64,000 bases of DNA, from assembly GCA_045538015.1 (NCBI GenBank), contig JAZSQO010000067.1, forward strand, positions 1-64,000, in the 5' to 3' direction. Under the pieces are notes generated by a model. That model had not been told where the DNA came from, searched no databases, and was given only the letters and a program-made list of their open reading frames with translations. Origin of the DNA: SIG598 sp045538015. Its GTDB lineage: Bacteria; Bacillota; Clostridia; Oscillospirales; Acutalibacteraceae. Shown here in pieces: positions 16,103 to 24,522 of the stretch. Positions within the stretch are counted from its first letter, which is position 1, and the number at the start of each line of letters is the position of its first letter. The position numbers and the translations under genes were made by a program.

Positions 16103-19051
16103 ATGCGGAAATACAGCATGAAGATCATATTTATGCTGCTGCTCATCAGCGCGGCATTGTTTGCCATGCCTACGTCGGCGCTGGCAAAATCGGAAAGCTA
16201 CGATCCGCCTGAAATGGGTGAGTACATTCAGGTGTATTATGACGATGAGATGCTGTCCAACGAAGCCAACACGGTGCTTTTTGCTGATAGCGGCTACATA
16301 TGGATAGGCAGCTACAGTGGTCTTTCCCGTTACGACAGCAATAACATTGTCACCTACGGCAATGACGAAAGCTCCGTGATGTACGGCGTGAGTGTCCGCG
16401 TCCTTTTTGAGGACAAGGACAGCCGACTGTGGATCGGCTCAAACGACAAGGGCGTCTTTTATTATGAAGACGGAGAATTTACAAGCGTTGACATGAGCGC
16501 GGCGGGCATCACCAGCTCCATCCGCGGCTTTGCGCAGACTCAGAACGGCATATATGTCGCCTCCACCGGAGGACTTGCCCGGATTGGCGATGATCTTTCG
16601 GTCAGCGCTGTTACCTTTGAGGGTATCGGGGTCAGCTCCGTGGCTGATCTGCTCACCGACAGCAAGGGCCGTCTGTGGGTTCTTGACAATGACAGCGTCA
16701 CTGTTCTTTCACCGGACGGCACGCAGCATCAGCTTGATATTTCCCGCTACACCAAGAACGAATGCAATTGCATTACTCAGATAGGTGACGGCAGGATAAT
16801 GATAGGCACCATCAGCTCCGATGTGGTCTATGTAACCGACACCAACGACAGCTTTGATCTTAAAACAAGGTCTTTGAAGGGCTGTACCACAATAAACTGT
16901 ATTCTTGAGGATTCCTACGGCAGAATATGGATCTGTGACGATATTGGTCTCGGCTATATCGACAACGGAAAATTTGTTCTTGCCGACTGTATTTCCTTTA
17001 CTTCCATCGAGCAGATCGAGCAGGATTACGAGGGTAACCTCTGGATAGCCTCTTCGCGGCAGGGTGTGCTTGAGCTTGTGCGTGGAAAATTCAACAGCAA
17101 GAGCGTGGGCACTATCCTTGATGGTGAAACCGTGAACGCCACACAGCTCTATGAAGATCTGCTCTTTGTGGCAGCGGACAGCGGATTGATGGTCGTAAGG
17201 CCGGATACATTTGAGCCGGTGGAGCATCCCATGGCCAAGCTGCTGGACGGAGTGCGCACCCGCGGCCTTTTTGTGGACAGCAAGGGCTATCTCTGGATAA
17301 CTACATATGTCAATTACGGCGTGGTGCGCTACAAGGACGGCGATTATGTCAGCATCAATACCGATGACGGCCTGACCAGCAACAAGACCCGCGTTACCAT
17401 GGAGCTGGAGAACGGCGATATTGCCGTATCCACCGGCGGCGGTGTCAGCATTATCCGAGATGCTGAGGTCATAAAGACCTACACCGAGGCGGACGGTCTG
17501 GAAAATCCCGTCATCCTCAGTATGTGCACGGATAAGATGGGCAATATGTACTTTGGCAGCGACGGAAACGGAATATATGTCGTAACCCCGGAGGGCGATG
17601 TACATTGCTGCGACACAGACGATGGCCTTGAGTCGGGAGTTATCCTCAATCTAAAGTATGACGAACGGGCACGGTGCATATGGATCAGCACCGGCAGCAA
17701 CATAGCCGTCTGGGATGAGGAAGGAATAAGAAATCTCAACGACTTCAAAGCCGGCTTCGGAAGCATCTTCGATATTCTCTTTATAGATAACGATATCTGG
17801 GTGCTCCGCAACACAAGCGTTATCATTGCCACCCGCGAGGAGCTGTTCTCCGGCGCCTCCACTTCGGAATACACGGTTCTTGGCAAAAAGGACGGCCTGC
17901 TCGATATTACCGCCAACTCCCGACACTGCATTGATGACGAAGGCACCCTTTATCTTGCCACCTCCAGCGGTGTCTACACCATCAATACCGACAGCTATTA
18001 TCGCTCTGAGGTATCCCACTACGCTATCATTAACAGCGTTACGGTGGACACTGACACGGTGTATAACAATCCCGAAACGGTTGTTCTTCCCGCGGACACC
18101 ACCCGAATTACAATTGATTTTTCCGCGCTGAATTACTCCACCGATCCTTGCTTTGTTGAGTATCAGCTGGTGGGTGTTGACGAGGAGCCTATAGTCGTCA
18201 GCGGAGATAAGAATATCTCCAGAGACTATGTCAATCTCAGAGCTGGAACCTACACCTTCCGTGCTTCTGTTATCAACGCTCTGGGAGAGTCCACCGAAAG
18301 CCCGGTGGAGCTTACAATTAAAAAGCAGCCTGCAATCTATGAGCGAGTGTACTTCATTGTCGGCGCGATTCTGGTTTGCGCGGCTCTGCTTGCCCTGCTT
18401 ATTTATGCCGCTGTTCGCATCAGAACCAGCACTCTGCTCCGCCAGCGCCAGCGCTACCGTGACCTTACCGAAAGCGCCATGAAGGTCGCCGCCCGCAGCA
18501 TCGACGCCAAGGACAGCTACACCAACGGTCATTCCACCCGAGTGGCCATCCTCTCCCGTGAGATCGCTACACGGCTCGGTATGTCCGAGGAGGAGATAGA
18601 GAACGTCTACTTCACCGCTCTGGTGCATGACATAGGCAAGATCGGCGTGCCCGACAGCGTGCTTACCAAGCCCTCCGCCCTCACAGAGGAGGAGTATCAG
18701 ACCATACGCACCCACGCCACCACCGGCTACAACATCCTCAGGGAATTCAAGGGCGTGCCCAATATCGGCCTTGGCGCCCGATATCATCACGAGCGCTATG
18801 ACGGCGACGGCTACTGCGAAGGCCTTGCCGGAGAGGACATTCCTCTGATCGCCCGCATCATCGCCGTGGCCGACGCTTACGACGCAATGGCCAGCTCCAG
18901 AGTCTACCGTCCCAAGCTCGAACCGGAGCAGATCCGTTCAGAACTGGAAAAGGGCAAGGGAACTCAGTTTGACCCGGAGATCGCCGTGATAATGCTGAAA
19001 ATGCTTGACGACGGCTTTGATCCCTTCAGCGTGGAAGCCACTGAAAAATAG
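16103..19051 (+). CDS. Extracellular propeller sensor fused to HD-GYP phosphodiesterase
   Basis: A membrane protein of 982 residues. A signal peptide (1-28) is followed by about 14 propeller-type repeats of the form LWIG-x-GL-x-RYD (for example IWIGSYSGLSRYD, LWIGSNDKGVFYYED, LWIASSRQGVLEL), enough for two seven-bladed propellers, then a Y_Y_Y-like beta domain (about 650-740, ending YTFRASVINALGE), a membrane span (about 748-773) and a cytoplasmic HD-GYP domain (about 800-965). This input module is known from hybrid two-component polysaccharide sensors; the output here would hydrolyse cyclic di-GMP directly. HD motif HDIGKIGVPD and the second HHERYDGDGYCEGL are present, but the GYP triplet reads GYC. 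It has its own consensus promoter and terminator. SD GGAGGG sits upstream. Confidence 0.9.
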   Translation: MRKYSMKIIFMLLLISAALFAMPTSALAKSESYDPPEMGEYIQVYYDDEMLSNEANTVLFADSGYIWIGSYSGLSRYDSNNIVTYGNDESSVMYGVSVRVLFEDKDSRLWIGSNDKGVFYYEDGEFTSVDMSAAGITSSIRGFAQTQNGIYVASTGGLARIGDDLSVSAVTFEGIGVSSVADLLTDSKGRLWVLDNDSVTVLSPDGTQHQLDISRYTKNECNCITQIGDGRIMIGTISSDVVYVTDTNDSFDLKTRSLKGCTTINCILEDSYGRIWICDDIGLGYIDNGKFVLADCISFTSIEQIEQDYEGNLWIASSRQGVLELVRGKFNSKSVGTILDGETVNATQLYEDLLFVAADSGLMVVRPDTFEPVEHPMAKLLDGVRTRGLFVDSKGYLWITTYVNYGVVRYKDGDYVSINTDDGLTSNKTRVTMELENGDIAVSTGGGVSIIRDAEVIKTYTEADGLENPVILSMCTDKMGNMYFGSDGNGIYVVTPEGDVHCCDTDDGLESGVILNLKYDERARCIWISTGSNIAVWDEEGIRNLNDFKAGFGSIFDILFIDNDIWVLRNTSVIIATREELFSGASTSEYTVLGKKDGLLDITANSRHCIDDEGTLYLATSSGVYTINTDSYYRSEVSHYAIINSVTVDTDTVYNNPETVVLPADTTRITIDFSALNYSTDPCFVEYQLVGVDEEPIVVSGDKNISRDYVNLRAGTYTFRASVINALGESTESPVELTIKKQPAIYERVYFIVGAILVCAALLALLIYAAVRIRTSTLLRQRQRYRDLTESAMKVAARSIDAKDSYTNGHSTRVAILSREIATRLGMSEEEIENVYFTALVHDIGKIGVPDSVLTKPSALTEEEYQTIRTHATTGYNILREFKGVPNIGLGARYHHERYDGDGYCEGLAGEDIPLIARIIAVADAYDAMASSRVYRPKLEPEQIRSELEKGKGTQFDPEIAVIMLKMLDDGFDPFSVEATEK

Positions 19052-19063
19052 TGATATTTGTCC

Positions 19064-19102
19064 AATACCCGGTATCGTTTGATGCCGGGTATTTTCTTTT
19101 TG
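19064..19102 (+). terminator. Terminator after the HD-GYP gene
   Basis: AATACCCGG pairs with CCGGGTATT (9 bp, 12-nt loop), followed by TTCTTTTTG. Confidence 0.85.
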
Positions 19103-19106
19103 CGGT

Positions 19107-19133
19107 TCTATAATTCTCCGGGACGCATAATCA
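19107..19133 (+). promoter_or_regulatory. Possible sigmaE-type promoter of the spoIIIA operon
   Basis: TCTATAATT followed about 9-10 bp later by GCATAATCAT resembles the mother-cell sigmaE boxes (-35 with ATA-rich core, -10 near CATAnnAT). Known spoIIIA operons are sigmaE-controlled. The match is imperfect and there is no good sigmaA alternative. Confidence 0.35.
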
Positions 19134-19155
19134 TTTACCGAAGGAGGGAAAGGAT

Positions 19156-20121
19156 GTGCAGTTCAAGGAGGTCGAATGCTTCGAGCAGGCCGCTTCAGCG
19201 CTGGGAGGAGCAGTCTATTCTCTGCTCCGCGCGGTCGACGGGCGTTATAAAGCGACAGCTAAAGAGATCAGGCTGCGCGTTGGCTCTCCGGTGCTCCTTT
19301 CCCTCCCGTCGGGCACGTTGGCCGTAAGCGGTACGGTCGTAACAGAGGATATGATGCGGGAAGCCGTCATGTGCCTTTGCGGACAGTCGCTCTACTCTCA
19401 CCAGCAGGAGATCGCGGAAGGATATATTCCCATTGCCGGAGGTCACCGCGCCGGAGTGTGCGGCACGGCGGTGAACGAGAACGGAAGAGTTACGGCGCTG
19501 CGTGACTTTTTCAGTCTCTGTGTGCGTGTGGCAAGAGAGCATATCGGCTGCGCGGACAAGCTTATTGAGAATATGTACTCCGGAGGCGTATGCTCGGCGG
19601 TGATTGCCGGCCCTCCCGGTTCCGGGAAGACCACCATTCTGCGTGACCTCGCCTGCTCTCTTGCCGAGGGAAAGATAACCCGACCGATGGCCGTTGCCGT
19701 GGTGGATGAGCGAAAGGAAATCGCCATGGCTCCAGGCAGCAGGATATACGCGCTGTGCGATGTGCTCAGCGGATATCCAAAGGCAGAAGGGATCATTCAG
19801 GCTATACGCGCTCTTGCACCGGAGGTCATCATTTGCGACGAGGTAAGCGACGAAAAGGACATGGAGGCGGTGGAAGCAGGCATCAACGCCGGAGTACATA
19901 TGCTGTGCTCTGTTCACGCGGGCTCGGCGGCGGAGCTGGTGTCCCGCCCGGTCGGCTCCCGGCTGCTTGGTACGGGAACGTTTGAGCGCTTTGTTTTCCT
20001 GAGCGGCAGAGATCGTCCGGGGACGGCAGAAAAAATAATGGACAGGAAGTGTGTGGATGAACTGGCTTGCCGGTGTGCTGATAATAATATGCTCGGCTCT
20101 GATGGGCTTCGGCGGCGCTGA
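19156..20121 (+). CDS. spoIIIAA: Stage III sporulation protein AA, secretion-type ATPase
   Basis: A protein of 321 residues resembling type II/IV secretion ATPases. Walker A is GPPGSGKTT at residues 152-160 and the acidic Walker B/EVI region is EVIICDEVSDEKD near 215-227. In the mother cell it powers the SpoIIIA-SpoIIQ channel that connects to the forespore during engulfment. It starts at GTG 19156 with AAGGAGG upstream; ATG 19154 is in another frame. Its 3' end overlaps spoIIIAB by 65 bp in a different frame. Confidence 0.96.
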   Translation: MQFKEVECFEQAASALGGAVYSLLRAVDGRYKATAKEIRLRVGSPVLLSLPSGTLAVSGTVVTEDMMREAVMCLCGQSLYSHQQEIAEGYIPIAGGHRAGVCGTAVNENGRVTALRDFFSLCVRVAREHIGCADKLIENMYSGGVCSAVIAGPPGSGKTTILRDLACSLAEGKITRPMAVAVVDERKEIAMAPGSRIYALCDVLSGYPKAEGIIQAIRALAPEVIICDEVSDEKDMEAVEAGINAGVHMLCSVHAGSAAELVSRPVGSRLLGTGTFERFVFLSGRDRPGTAEKIMDRKCVDELACRCADNNMLGSDGLRRR

Positions 20122-20554
20122 ACAGCTGCGGCGCAGGGCGAGGCTGCTGCATCAGGCGGTGCGTTTCACTGAGACCGCTATCTGCTCCGTAAGATACAGC
20201 GCCGATCCGCCGGACAGAGTTATTTCCGCTTTTGAAGCGGAGAACAAGTCGTTTTTCGGCGAGTGCCGGGAGATGGTAAGGCGGGGAGAGAATTTCCGTT
20301 CGGCGTGGAGGTCGGCCGAGAGGACAAGCTGTGATTTTTCTCTTCTGCTTCAGAAGGAAAAGGCGCTGCTCAGAGAGCTTGGCGGCTCCATGGGATACTT
20401 TGACCGGGACGGACAGCTGGCGGTGCTGGAAAGCTATCTCGCCGCGCTCCGGAAGGCGGAAGAGCAGGCCGAGGAGGAAAGAAAACAGAAGACGGGGCTG
20501 CGAGTCAGCTGCTGGCTCCTTTGCGGAACCATGGCGGCAGTCATAATAATCTGA
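20057..20554 (+). CDS. spoIIIAB: Stage III sporulation protein AB
   Basis: A protein of 165 residues with an N-terminal membrane span (LAGVLIIICSALMGFGGAEQ), a helical GspF-like cytoplasmic body with the LLREL-GGSMGYFDRDGQL motif, and a C-terminal span. ATG 20057 is preferred over GTG 20051 because AGGAAG is properly spaced. It is thought to bind the SpoIIIAA ATPase. The start lies inside spoIIIAA, which points to coupled translation. Confidence 0.93.
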   Translation: MNWLAGVLIIICSALMGFGGAEQLRRRARLLHQAVRFTETAICSVRYSADPPDRVISAFEAENKSFFGECREMVRRGENFRSAWRSAERTSCDFSLLLQKEKALLRELGGSMGYFDRDGQLAVLESYLAALRKAEEQAEEERKQKTGLRVSCWLLCGTMAAVIII

Positions 20555-20575
20555 GAACAGGACGGAATATAAAAT

Positions 20576-20770
20576 ATGGATGTTGATCTTATTTTTCGCA
20601 TTGCCGCCATCGGCATAATCGTCGCGGTGCTCAATCAGGTGCTCATACGGGCAGGCAGGGAGGAGCAGGCGATGATGACCACGCTGGCCGGAATAATCGT
20701 TGTGCTTATGATGCTCATCTATGAGATAAACGACCTCTTTCAGACGGTCAAATCAGTCTTTGGTCTGTAA
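20576..20770 (+). CDS. spoIIIAC: Stage III sporulation protein AC
   Basis: A 64-residue membrane protein of the usual size with two hydrophobic segments: IFRIAAIGIIVAVLNQVLIRAG and MMTTLAGIIVVLMMLIY-type. It is part of the mother-cell side of the feeding-tube channel. SD GGAATAT-like region is weak. It lies 3 bp upstream of spoIIIAD. Confidence 0.94.
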   Translation: MDVDLIFRIAAIGIIVAVLNQVLIRAGREEQAMMTTLAGIIVVLMMLIYEINDLFQTVKSVFGL

Positions 20771-20773
20771 GGC

Positions 20774-21160
20774 ATGGATATTATCGCCTTTGCCGGCTGC
20801 GCGGTGATAGCCTGCGTACTCATACTGGTCGTGAGGCAGCAGAAGCCGGAGCTGGGAGCTCTTGTGTCAATTGGCGCCGGAGTAATCATGCTTGCGGCGG
20901 CCGCGGCAAAACTGATGCCGGTGATAAGCCGGCTGGAGGAACTACTCTCCGGAACCGGAGCGGAGGATTATCTCCCCTTTGTACTCAGAGCGCTGGGAAT
21001 ATGCCTTGTGACCCAGCTTGCGGCGGATATATGCCGGGATGCCGGTCAGCAGACCATCGCTTCAAATGTGGAGCTTGCGGGCAGAGTGGCTATCCTTGCC
21101 TCCGTTATGCCGCTGCTGGGATCCCTGCTCACTCTCGCCGTTGATATCATCAAAGGATAG
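20774..21160 (+). CDS. spoIIIAD: Stage III sporulation protein AD
   Basis: A 128-residue membrane protein with four hydrophobic segments, including MDIIAFAGCAVIACVLILVV and VSIGAGVIMLAAAAAKL. It is homologous in pattern to SpoIIIAC plus an extra pair of spans. It starts at ATG 20774 directly after spoIIIAC. Confidence 0.94.
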   Translation: MDIIAFAGCAVIACVLILVVRQQKPELGALVSIGAGVIMLAAAAAKLMPVISRLEELLSGTGAEDYLPFVLRALGICLVTQLAADICRDAGQQTIASNVELAGRVAILASVMPLLGSLLTLAVDIIKG

Positions 21161-21171
21161 GATGTGAAACA

Positions 21172-22290
21172 TTGTACGGAGCTATTGTAATGTCTCTTGC
21201 TCTTATCTTCCTGCCCTGCACCGGGCATTCTCATGACCCGTCGATAGCTGCCCGTCAGCTGGAAGTCAGCGGAGCAGAAGAGCTGGAGGATGCTCTTCCG
21301 AAGGACACCCGTGAACTGCTGGAGGAAGCCGGTATAGAGCTTGCCGAGGACGGTATCGGAGAGGTATCGGCACAAGGATTGCTGGAATCACTGGGAAAAC
21401 TGGGCAGCAATTCGGCAGAGAAGATTCTGAAGGTCTGCCTTTCGGCTCTGTGTGCCTCGGTTCTTTGCTCTATGGCGCGGGCTATGACGGAAAAGAACGG
21501 AGAGGGCACCCGCGTGGCCTTCGATACGGCAGCCTCCGCCGTTGTTTCGCTGACAGTCTGTGCCGCTGTGGGAGCGTTCATCGACAGCTCTGCCGGCATC
21601 ATTTCCTCGGTGTGCGGCTTTTCGTCGGTGCTGGTTCCGGTGCTGGCCGGTCTGGCCGCAGTGTCAGGACACAGCGCCGCGGCGGCCTCCTACAGTGCCT
21701 TTACACTGACGGTCATTGAGCTTGTCAACATCCTCGTTCCGAGAATCATAATCCCGGCTCTGAGGGTGATGCTGGCTGTGTCGGCGGTCAGCGCACTTGC
21801 GCCGGGACTGGGGCTGGACAAGCTGACCGCCGCGGTGGAAAAGAACGCAAAATGGCTGATGGGGCTGATCGGCGTTCTGCTGTCGGGCGCGCTGGCCATA
21901 AGCTCGGTGGCGGCTTCAGCGGCGGACAACGCGGCTACCAGAACCGCCCGATTTGTTCTTTCCGGGACAGTACCGATAGTGGGCGGCGCCATCAGCGATG
22001 CCATCGGAACTATCACCAACTGCGTGTCCATCGTGCGCACATCCGCCGGAGCCTTCGGGCTTGTGGCCGGGATATTCATTGTGCTGCCGGTGGTGGCCGA
22101 CGCGGTGGTGTGGATGATCGGCCTCAACTGCTCGGCGTGGGCGGCGGAGGCGCTGGGAGCCCAGCGCCCGGCCGCTACCATGAAGGCCATGAGCGGAGTG
22201 GTGTCCATCACCTTCGGGCTGACGGCTCTGGTGGTGACGGTGACCACTTGCTCGGCGGCGGTGATAATGAACCTGAGGAGTGTGCAGTAG
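21172..22290 (+). CDS. spoIIIAE: Stage III sporulation protein AE
   Basis: A polytopic membrane protein of 372 residues. A signal-like N-terminus is followed by a short extracytoplasmic helix region (about 20-75) and about seven to eight spans rich in Ala/Val/Ser, with SVCGFSSVLVPVLAGLAAVSG and LVVTVTTCSAAVIMNLR at the ends. It starts at TTG 21172 with AGGATG upstream; ATG 21190 is the alternative. It forms part of the integral-membrane core of the SpoIIIA channel. Confidence 0.93.
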   Translation: MYGAIVMSLALIFLPCTGHSHDPSIAARQLEVSGAEELEDALPKDTRELLEEAGIELAEDGIGEVSAQGLLESLGKLGSNSAEKILKVCLSALCASVLCSMARAMTEKNGEGTRVAFDTAASAVVSLTVCAAVGAFIDSSAGIISSVCGFSSVLVPVLAGLAAVSGHSAAAASYSAFTLTVIELVNILVPRIIIPALRVMLAVSAVSALAPGLGLDKLTAAVEKNAKWLMGLIGVLLSGALAISSVAASAADNAATRTARFVLSGTVPIVGGAISDAIGTITNCVSIVRTSAGAFGLVAGIFIVLPVVADAVVWMIGLNCSAWAAEALGAQRPAATMKAMSGVVSITFGLTALVVTVTTCSAAVIMNLRSVQ

Positions 22291-22766
22291 TGGAAACAGT
22301 AAGGGAATGGGGAATAGCCCTGTGCGCCGCGGCGGTACTGTGTGCCGCGGGCGGAATGATAGCTCCGGACGGCAAGCAGGCAAAATATCTGAAAACGATA
22401 ATGTCAGCAGTGGTGCTGTGCGTGATCCTCTCGCCGGTCAGCATGCTGTCCGACTGCTCTCGCCGGCTGGAATCGGCATACGCCGCGCCGGTGCTTGCCG
22501 ACAGTGAGCTTTCCGGGCTTATCGAGGAGCAGACCGCCACGGCCATGAGCGACGCTGTGTCCCGGCTGGTGCGAAGCGAGCTTGAGGGAATGAATATCTG
22601 TCCGGAGAATATTTCGGTGAGTGTGGATATATCACCCACCGGCAGCATATCAATTGGACAGGTAGAGGTAGTCCTCGGCAGAGCAGAGGCTGGGAGGGCC
22701 GCGGAGGTGAGCCGGAGGCTGTATGACCGCCTCGGCCTGAATGCCGCTGTCACCACGGAGGAATAG
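22290..22766 (+). CDS. spoIIIAF: Stage III sporulation protein AF
   Basis: A protein of 158 residues starting at GTG 22290, whose first base is the last base of the spoIIIAE stop; GAGGAG lies 9 bp upstream. Two N-terminal spans (EWGIALCAAAVLCAAGGMI and YLKTIMSAVVLCVILSPVSML) are followed by an extracytoplasmic domain ending SRRLYDRLGLNAAV, the ring-forming type domain also found in AG and AH. A longer reading frame continues upstream inside spoIIIAE but is not the gene. Confidence 0.9.
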   Translation: METVREWGIALCAAAVLCAAGGMIAPDGKQAKYLKTIMSAVVLCVILSPVSMLSDCSRRLESAYAAPVLADSELSGLIEEQTATAMSDAVSRLVRSELEGMNICPENISVSVDISPTGSISIGQVEVVLGRAEAGRAAEVSRRLYDRLGLNAAVTTEE

Positions 22767-22769
22767 ACA

Positions 22770-23333
22770 ATGATGGAAGAAATGAAAAAGAAGCTGACCG
22801 ATTTTCTTTCGGCGGATAAAAAACGTGTCAACCTGATAATCATGCTATGCGCCGCGGCGGCGCTGCTGATAATTCTTCCGGGTACCGACTGTGCCGCCGG
22901 AGAGGAAAAAACGGCGTATGAATCCGATCCGGCAGAAAGCTACGCAAGCTCTCTTGAGGAAAGACTGGAAAGAACCATCAGCGAAATAGAGGGCGCCGGG
23001 GAGACCAAAGTGCTGATAACTCTTCAGGGAGGAAGAGAATATGTTTACGCCCGGGAGGATCAGACAAGCTCCGACCTTTCCGAGAGTGTTGATCCTTCCG
23101 GCAGGCAGAGCAGCGATGAAAGGCAGGATCGGCAGTCCAACCTGATAATCATCGACACCGATCAGGGAGAGCAGGCGCTTGTCTGCACCGAGCTTATGCC
23201 GGCGGTGAACGGCGTGGTAGTGGTGTGTGCCGGTGCCGGCGACCCTGAGGTGAAGGAACAAATCATGGCCGTTGTGACCACAGCTTTGAACATCAGTTCA
23301 AAGCGGGTCTGTATAACGCAATTATCTCAGTAA
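22770..23333 (+). CDS. spoIIIAG: Stage III sporulation protein AG
   Basis: A protein of 187 residues: a short cytoplasmic helix, one span (VNLIIMLCAAAALLIILPG), then a ring-building motif (RBM) domain with an acidic insertion around RQSSDERQDRQ. In Bacillus, SpoIIIAG forms a large ring in the intermembrane space. SD CGGAGGA is 7 bp upstream. ATG ATG tandem start. Confidence 0.94.
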   Translation: MMEEMKKKLTDFLSADKKRVNLIIMLCAAAALLIILPGTDCAAGEEKTAYESDPAESYASSLEERLERTISEIEGAGETKVLITLQGGREYVYAREDQTSSDLSESVDPSGRQSSDERQDRQSNLIIIDTDQGEQALVCTELMPAVNGVVVVCAGAGDPEVKEQIMAVVTTALNISSKRVCITQLSQ

Positions 23334-23351
23334 ACAATAGGAGGAAATGCA

Positions 23352-23936
23352 ATGATGATCGGAAAGAAACACCTTGTACTGGCCGGACTGCTCATAGCTC
23401 TGGGTGCGGCGGTATACCTCAACTGGCAGTTCGCGCCCACGGATACCGTTGTGGATATGGCGGAAAGCGGCGGCTCTGAGTACGCCGGAGATGAGTACAT
23501 TCAGGTGTCCACACACGCCGTTTCGGAGGCCGATGTGTCCTCCGCCGCGATTGAGAACGACGCCGTTGATGCCGCGGTGACCAGGAACGTCTTTGCCGCT
23601 ACTCGTGAAGAAAGAGACGACACCAGAGAGGACGCTCTTGAAACTCTGCGCGAAATTATTGAGGATGCCTCTCTCGACGGCGACCAGAAGGCCGAGGCCG
23701 TATCGACGGCGGCAAAGATCGCCGACAACATGGATGCTGAGGCGGCCATTGAGCTGCTGATCAAGGCCAAGGGCTACGCCGACTGCGTGGTTGTCATCAG
23801 CGATTCTCAGGTCAATGTGGTCATCCCGGCGGCCGAAGGCGGCATCAAGGCCTCCGACGCGGCCATAATACGGGACATCGTGGTCGGCCAGCTGGATATT
23901 TCTCCCTCCAGCATAAAGATTATTGAAGCAAAGTAG
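23352..23936 (+). CDS. spoIIIAH: Stage III sporulation protein AH
   Basis: A protein of 194 residues with an N-terminal span (HLVLAGLLIALGAAVYLNW), an Ala/Asp/Glu-rich stalk, and a C-terminal RBM domain (EAAIELLIKAKGYADCVVVI...). It is the mother-cell partner that binds SpoIIQ of the forespore. Last gene of the operon; SD AGGAGG. The next gene, nusB, has a separate vegetative promoter starting one base after the stop. Confidence 0.95.
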   Translation: MMIGKKHLVLAGLLIALGAAVYLNWQFAPTDTVVDMAESGGSEYAGDEYIQVSTHAVSEADVSSAAIENDAVDAAVTRNVFAATREERDDTREDALETLREIIEDASLDGDQKAEAVSTAAKIADNMDAEAAIELLIKAKGYADCVVVISDSQVNVVIPAAEGGIKASDAAIIRDIVVGQLDISPSSIKIIEAK

Positions 23937-23964
23937 TTGTTTATTTTGTATGTTGTGGTATAAT
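23937..23964 (+). promoter_or_regulatory. SigmaA promoter of the nusB-radA operon
   Basis: TTGTTT (23937-23942), 16 bp, TATAAT (23959-23964). It gives a roughly 115-nt leader before nusB. Confidence 0.65.
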
Positions 23965-24026
23965 ATGCATCATGGATGTATATTTCAGCAAAATGCGAAC
24001 ACACATACCGAATATCGGCTGAAAAT

Positions 24027-24053
24027 GACCCTCCGCATCCAGTGTGCGGGGGT
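24027..24053 (+). promoter_or_regulatory. Leader hairpin upstream of nusB
   Basis: ACCCTCCGCA pairs with TGCGGGGGTT (one G-T) around a short TCCAGTG loop, followed by ATTTGCTGTG. It lies 35 bp before the nusB start and could act as an attenuator or RNA-stabilising stem. Confidence 0.45.
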
Positions 24054-24087
24054 TATTTGCTGTGTTCGGATGTTTTTGGAGGATAAT

Positions 24088-24522
24088 ATGGTAAAAAGAC
24101 GAGAAGCGCGCGATCAGGCATTCCAGATCCTGTTTGAAAAGACCTTTACCGATTCTGCCGTGTCCGAGATCATCGACATGGCCGGACTTTCCCGTGATAT
24201 GATCCCCGATGACTATACCGTCGTGGCCGCGGAGGGCACGGTGGCCAATCTGGAGCAGATCGACAGCATCATTGCGAAGTTTTCCGTCAAGCGCAGCATC
24301 AGCCGCCTTTCAAGGGTGGTCATTTCGGTTCTGCGGCTGGCCGTATATGAAATAATATACGAAAAGACCGTTGACACCTCGGTGGCCATCAACGAGGCCG
24401 TTGAGCTTGCCAAAAAGTACGCCGGCGAGGACGAAGGTCGGTTCGTCAACGGCGTGCTGGGAGCCTTTGCCCGCAGCGAGGAGTTTGAGGGCTTGTGTGC
24501 CTCAGAGGGCGACGCTCAATGA
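24088..24522 (+). CDS. nusB: Transcription antitermination protein NusB
   Basis: An all-helical RNA-binding protein of 144 residues that, with NusE (S10), promotes antitermination at boxA in rRNA operons. ATG 24088 with TTGGAGG upstream gives the classic N-terminus MVKRREARDQAFQILFE; the reading frame is open further upstream but only through the leader. The conserved C-terminal motif VAINEAVELAKKY is intact. The stop overlaps the next start in ATGA. Confidence 0.95.
   Translation: MVKRREARDQAFQILFEKTFTDSAVSEIIDMAGLSRDMIPDDYTVVAAEGTVANLEQIDSIIAKFSVKRSISRLSRVVISVLRLAVYEIIYEKTVDTSVAINEAVELAKKYAGEDEGRFVNGVLGAFARSEEFEGLCASEGDAQ

Noticed and set aside
21852..22766. A longer version of spoIIIAF starting inside spoIIIAE
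   Set aside because: The upstream part overlaps spoIIIAE and lacks the SpoIIIAF membrane start. GTG 22290 with GAGGAG and one-base overlap fits the operon.
23923..24087. In-frame extension of nusB
   Set aside because: It covers the promoter and leader hairpin and would add about 55 residues foreign to NusB.
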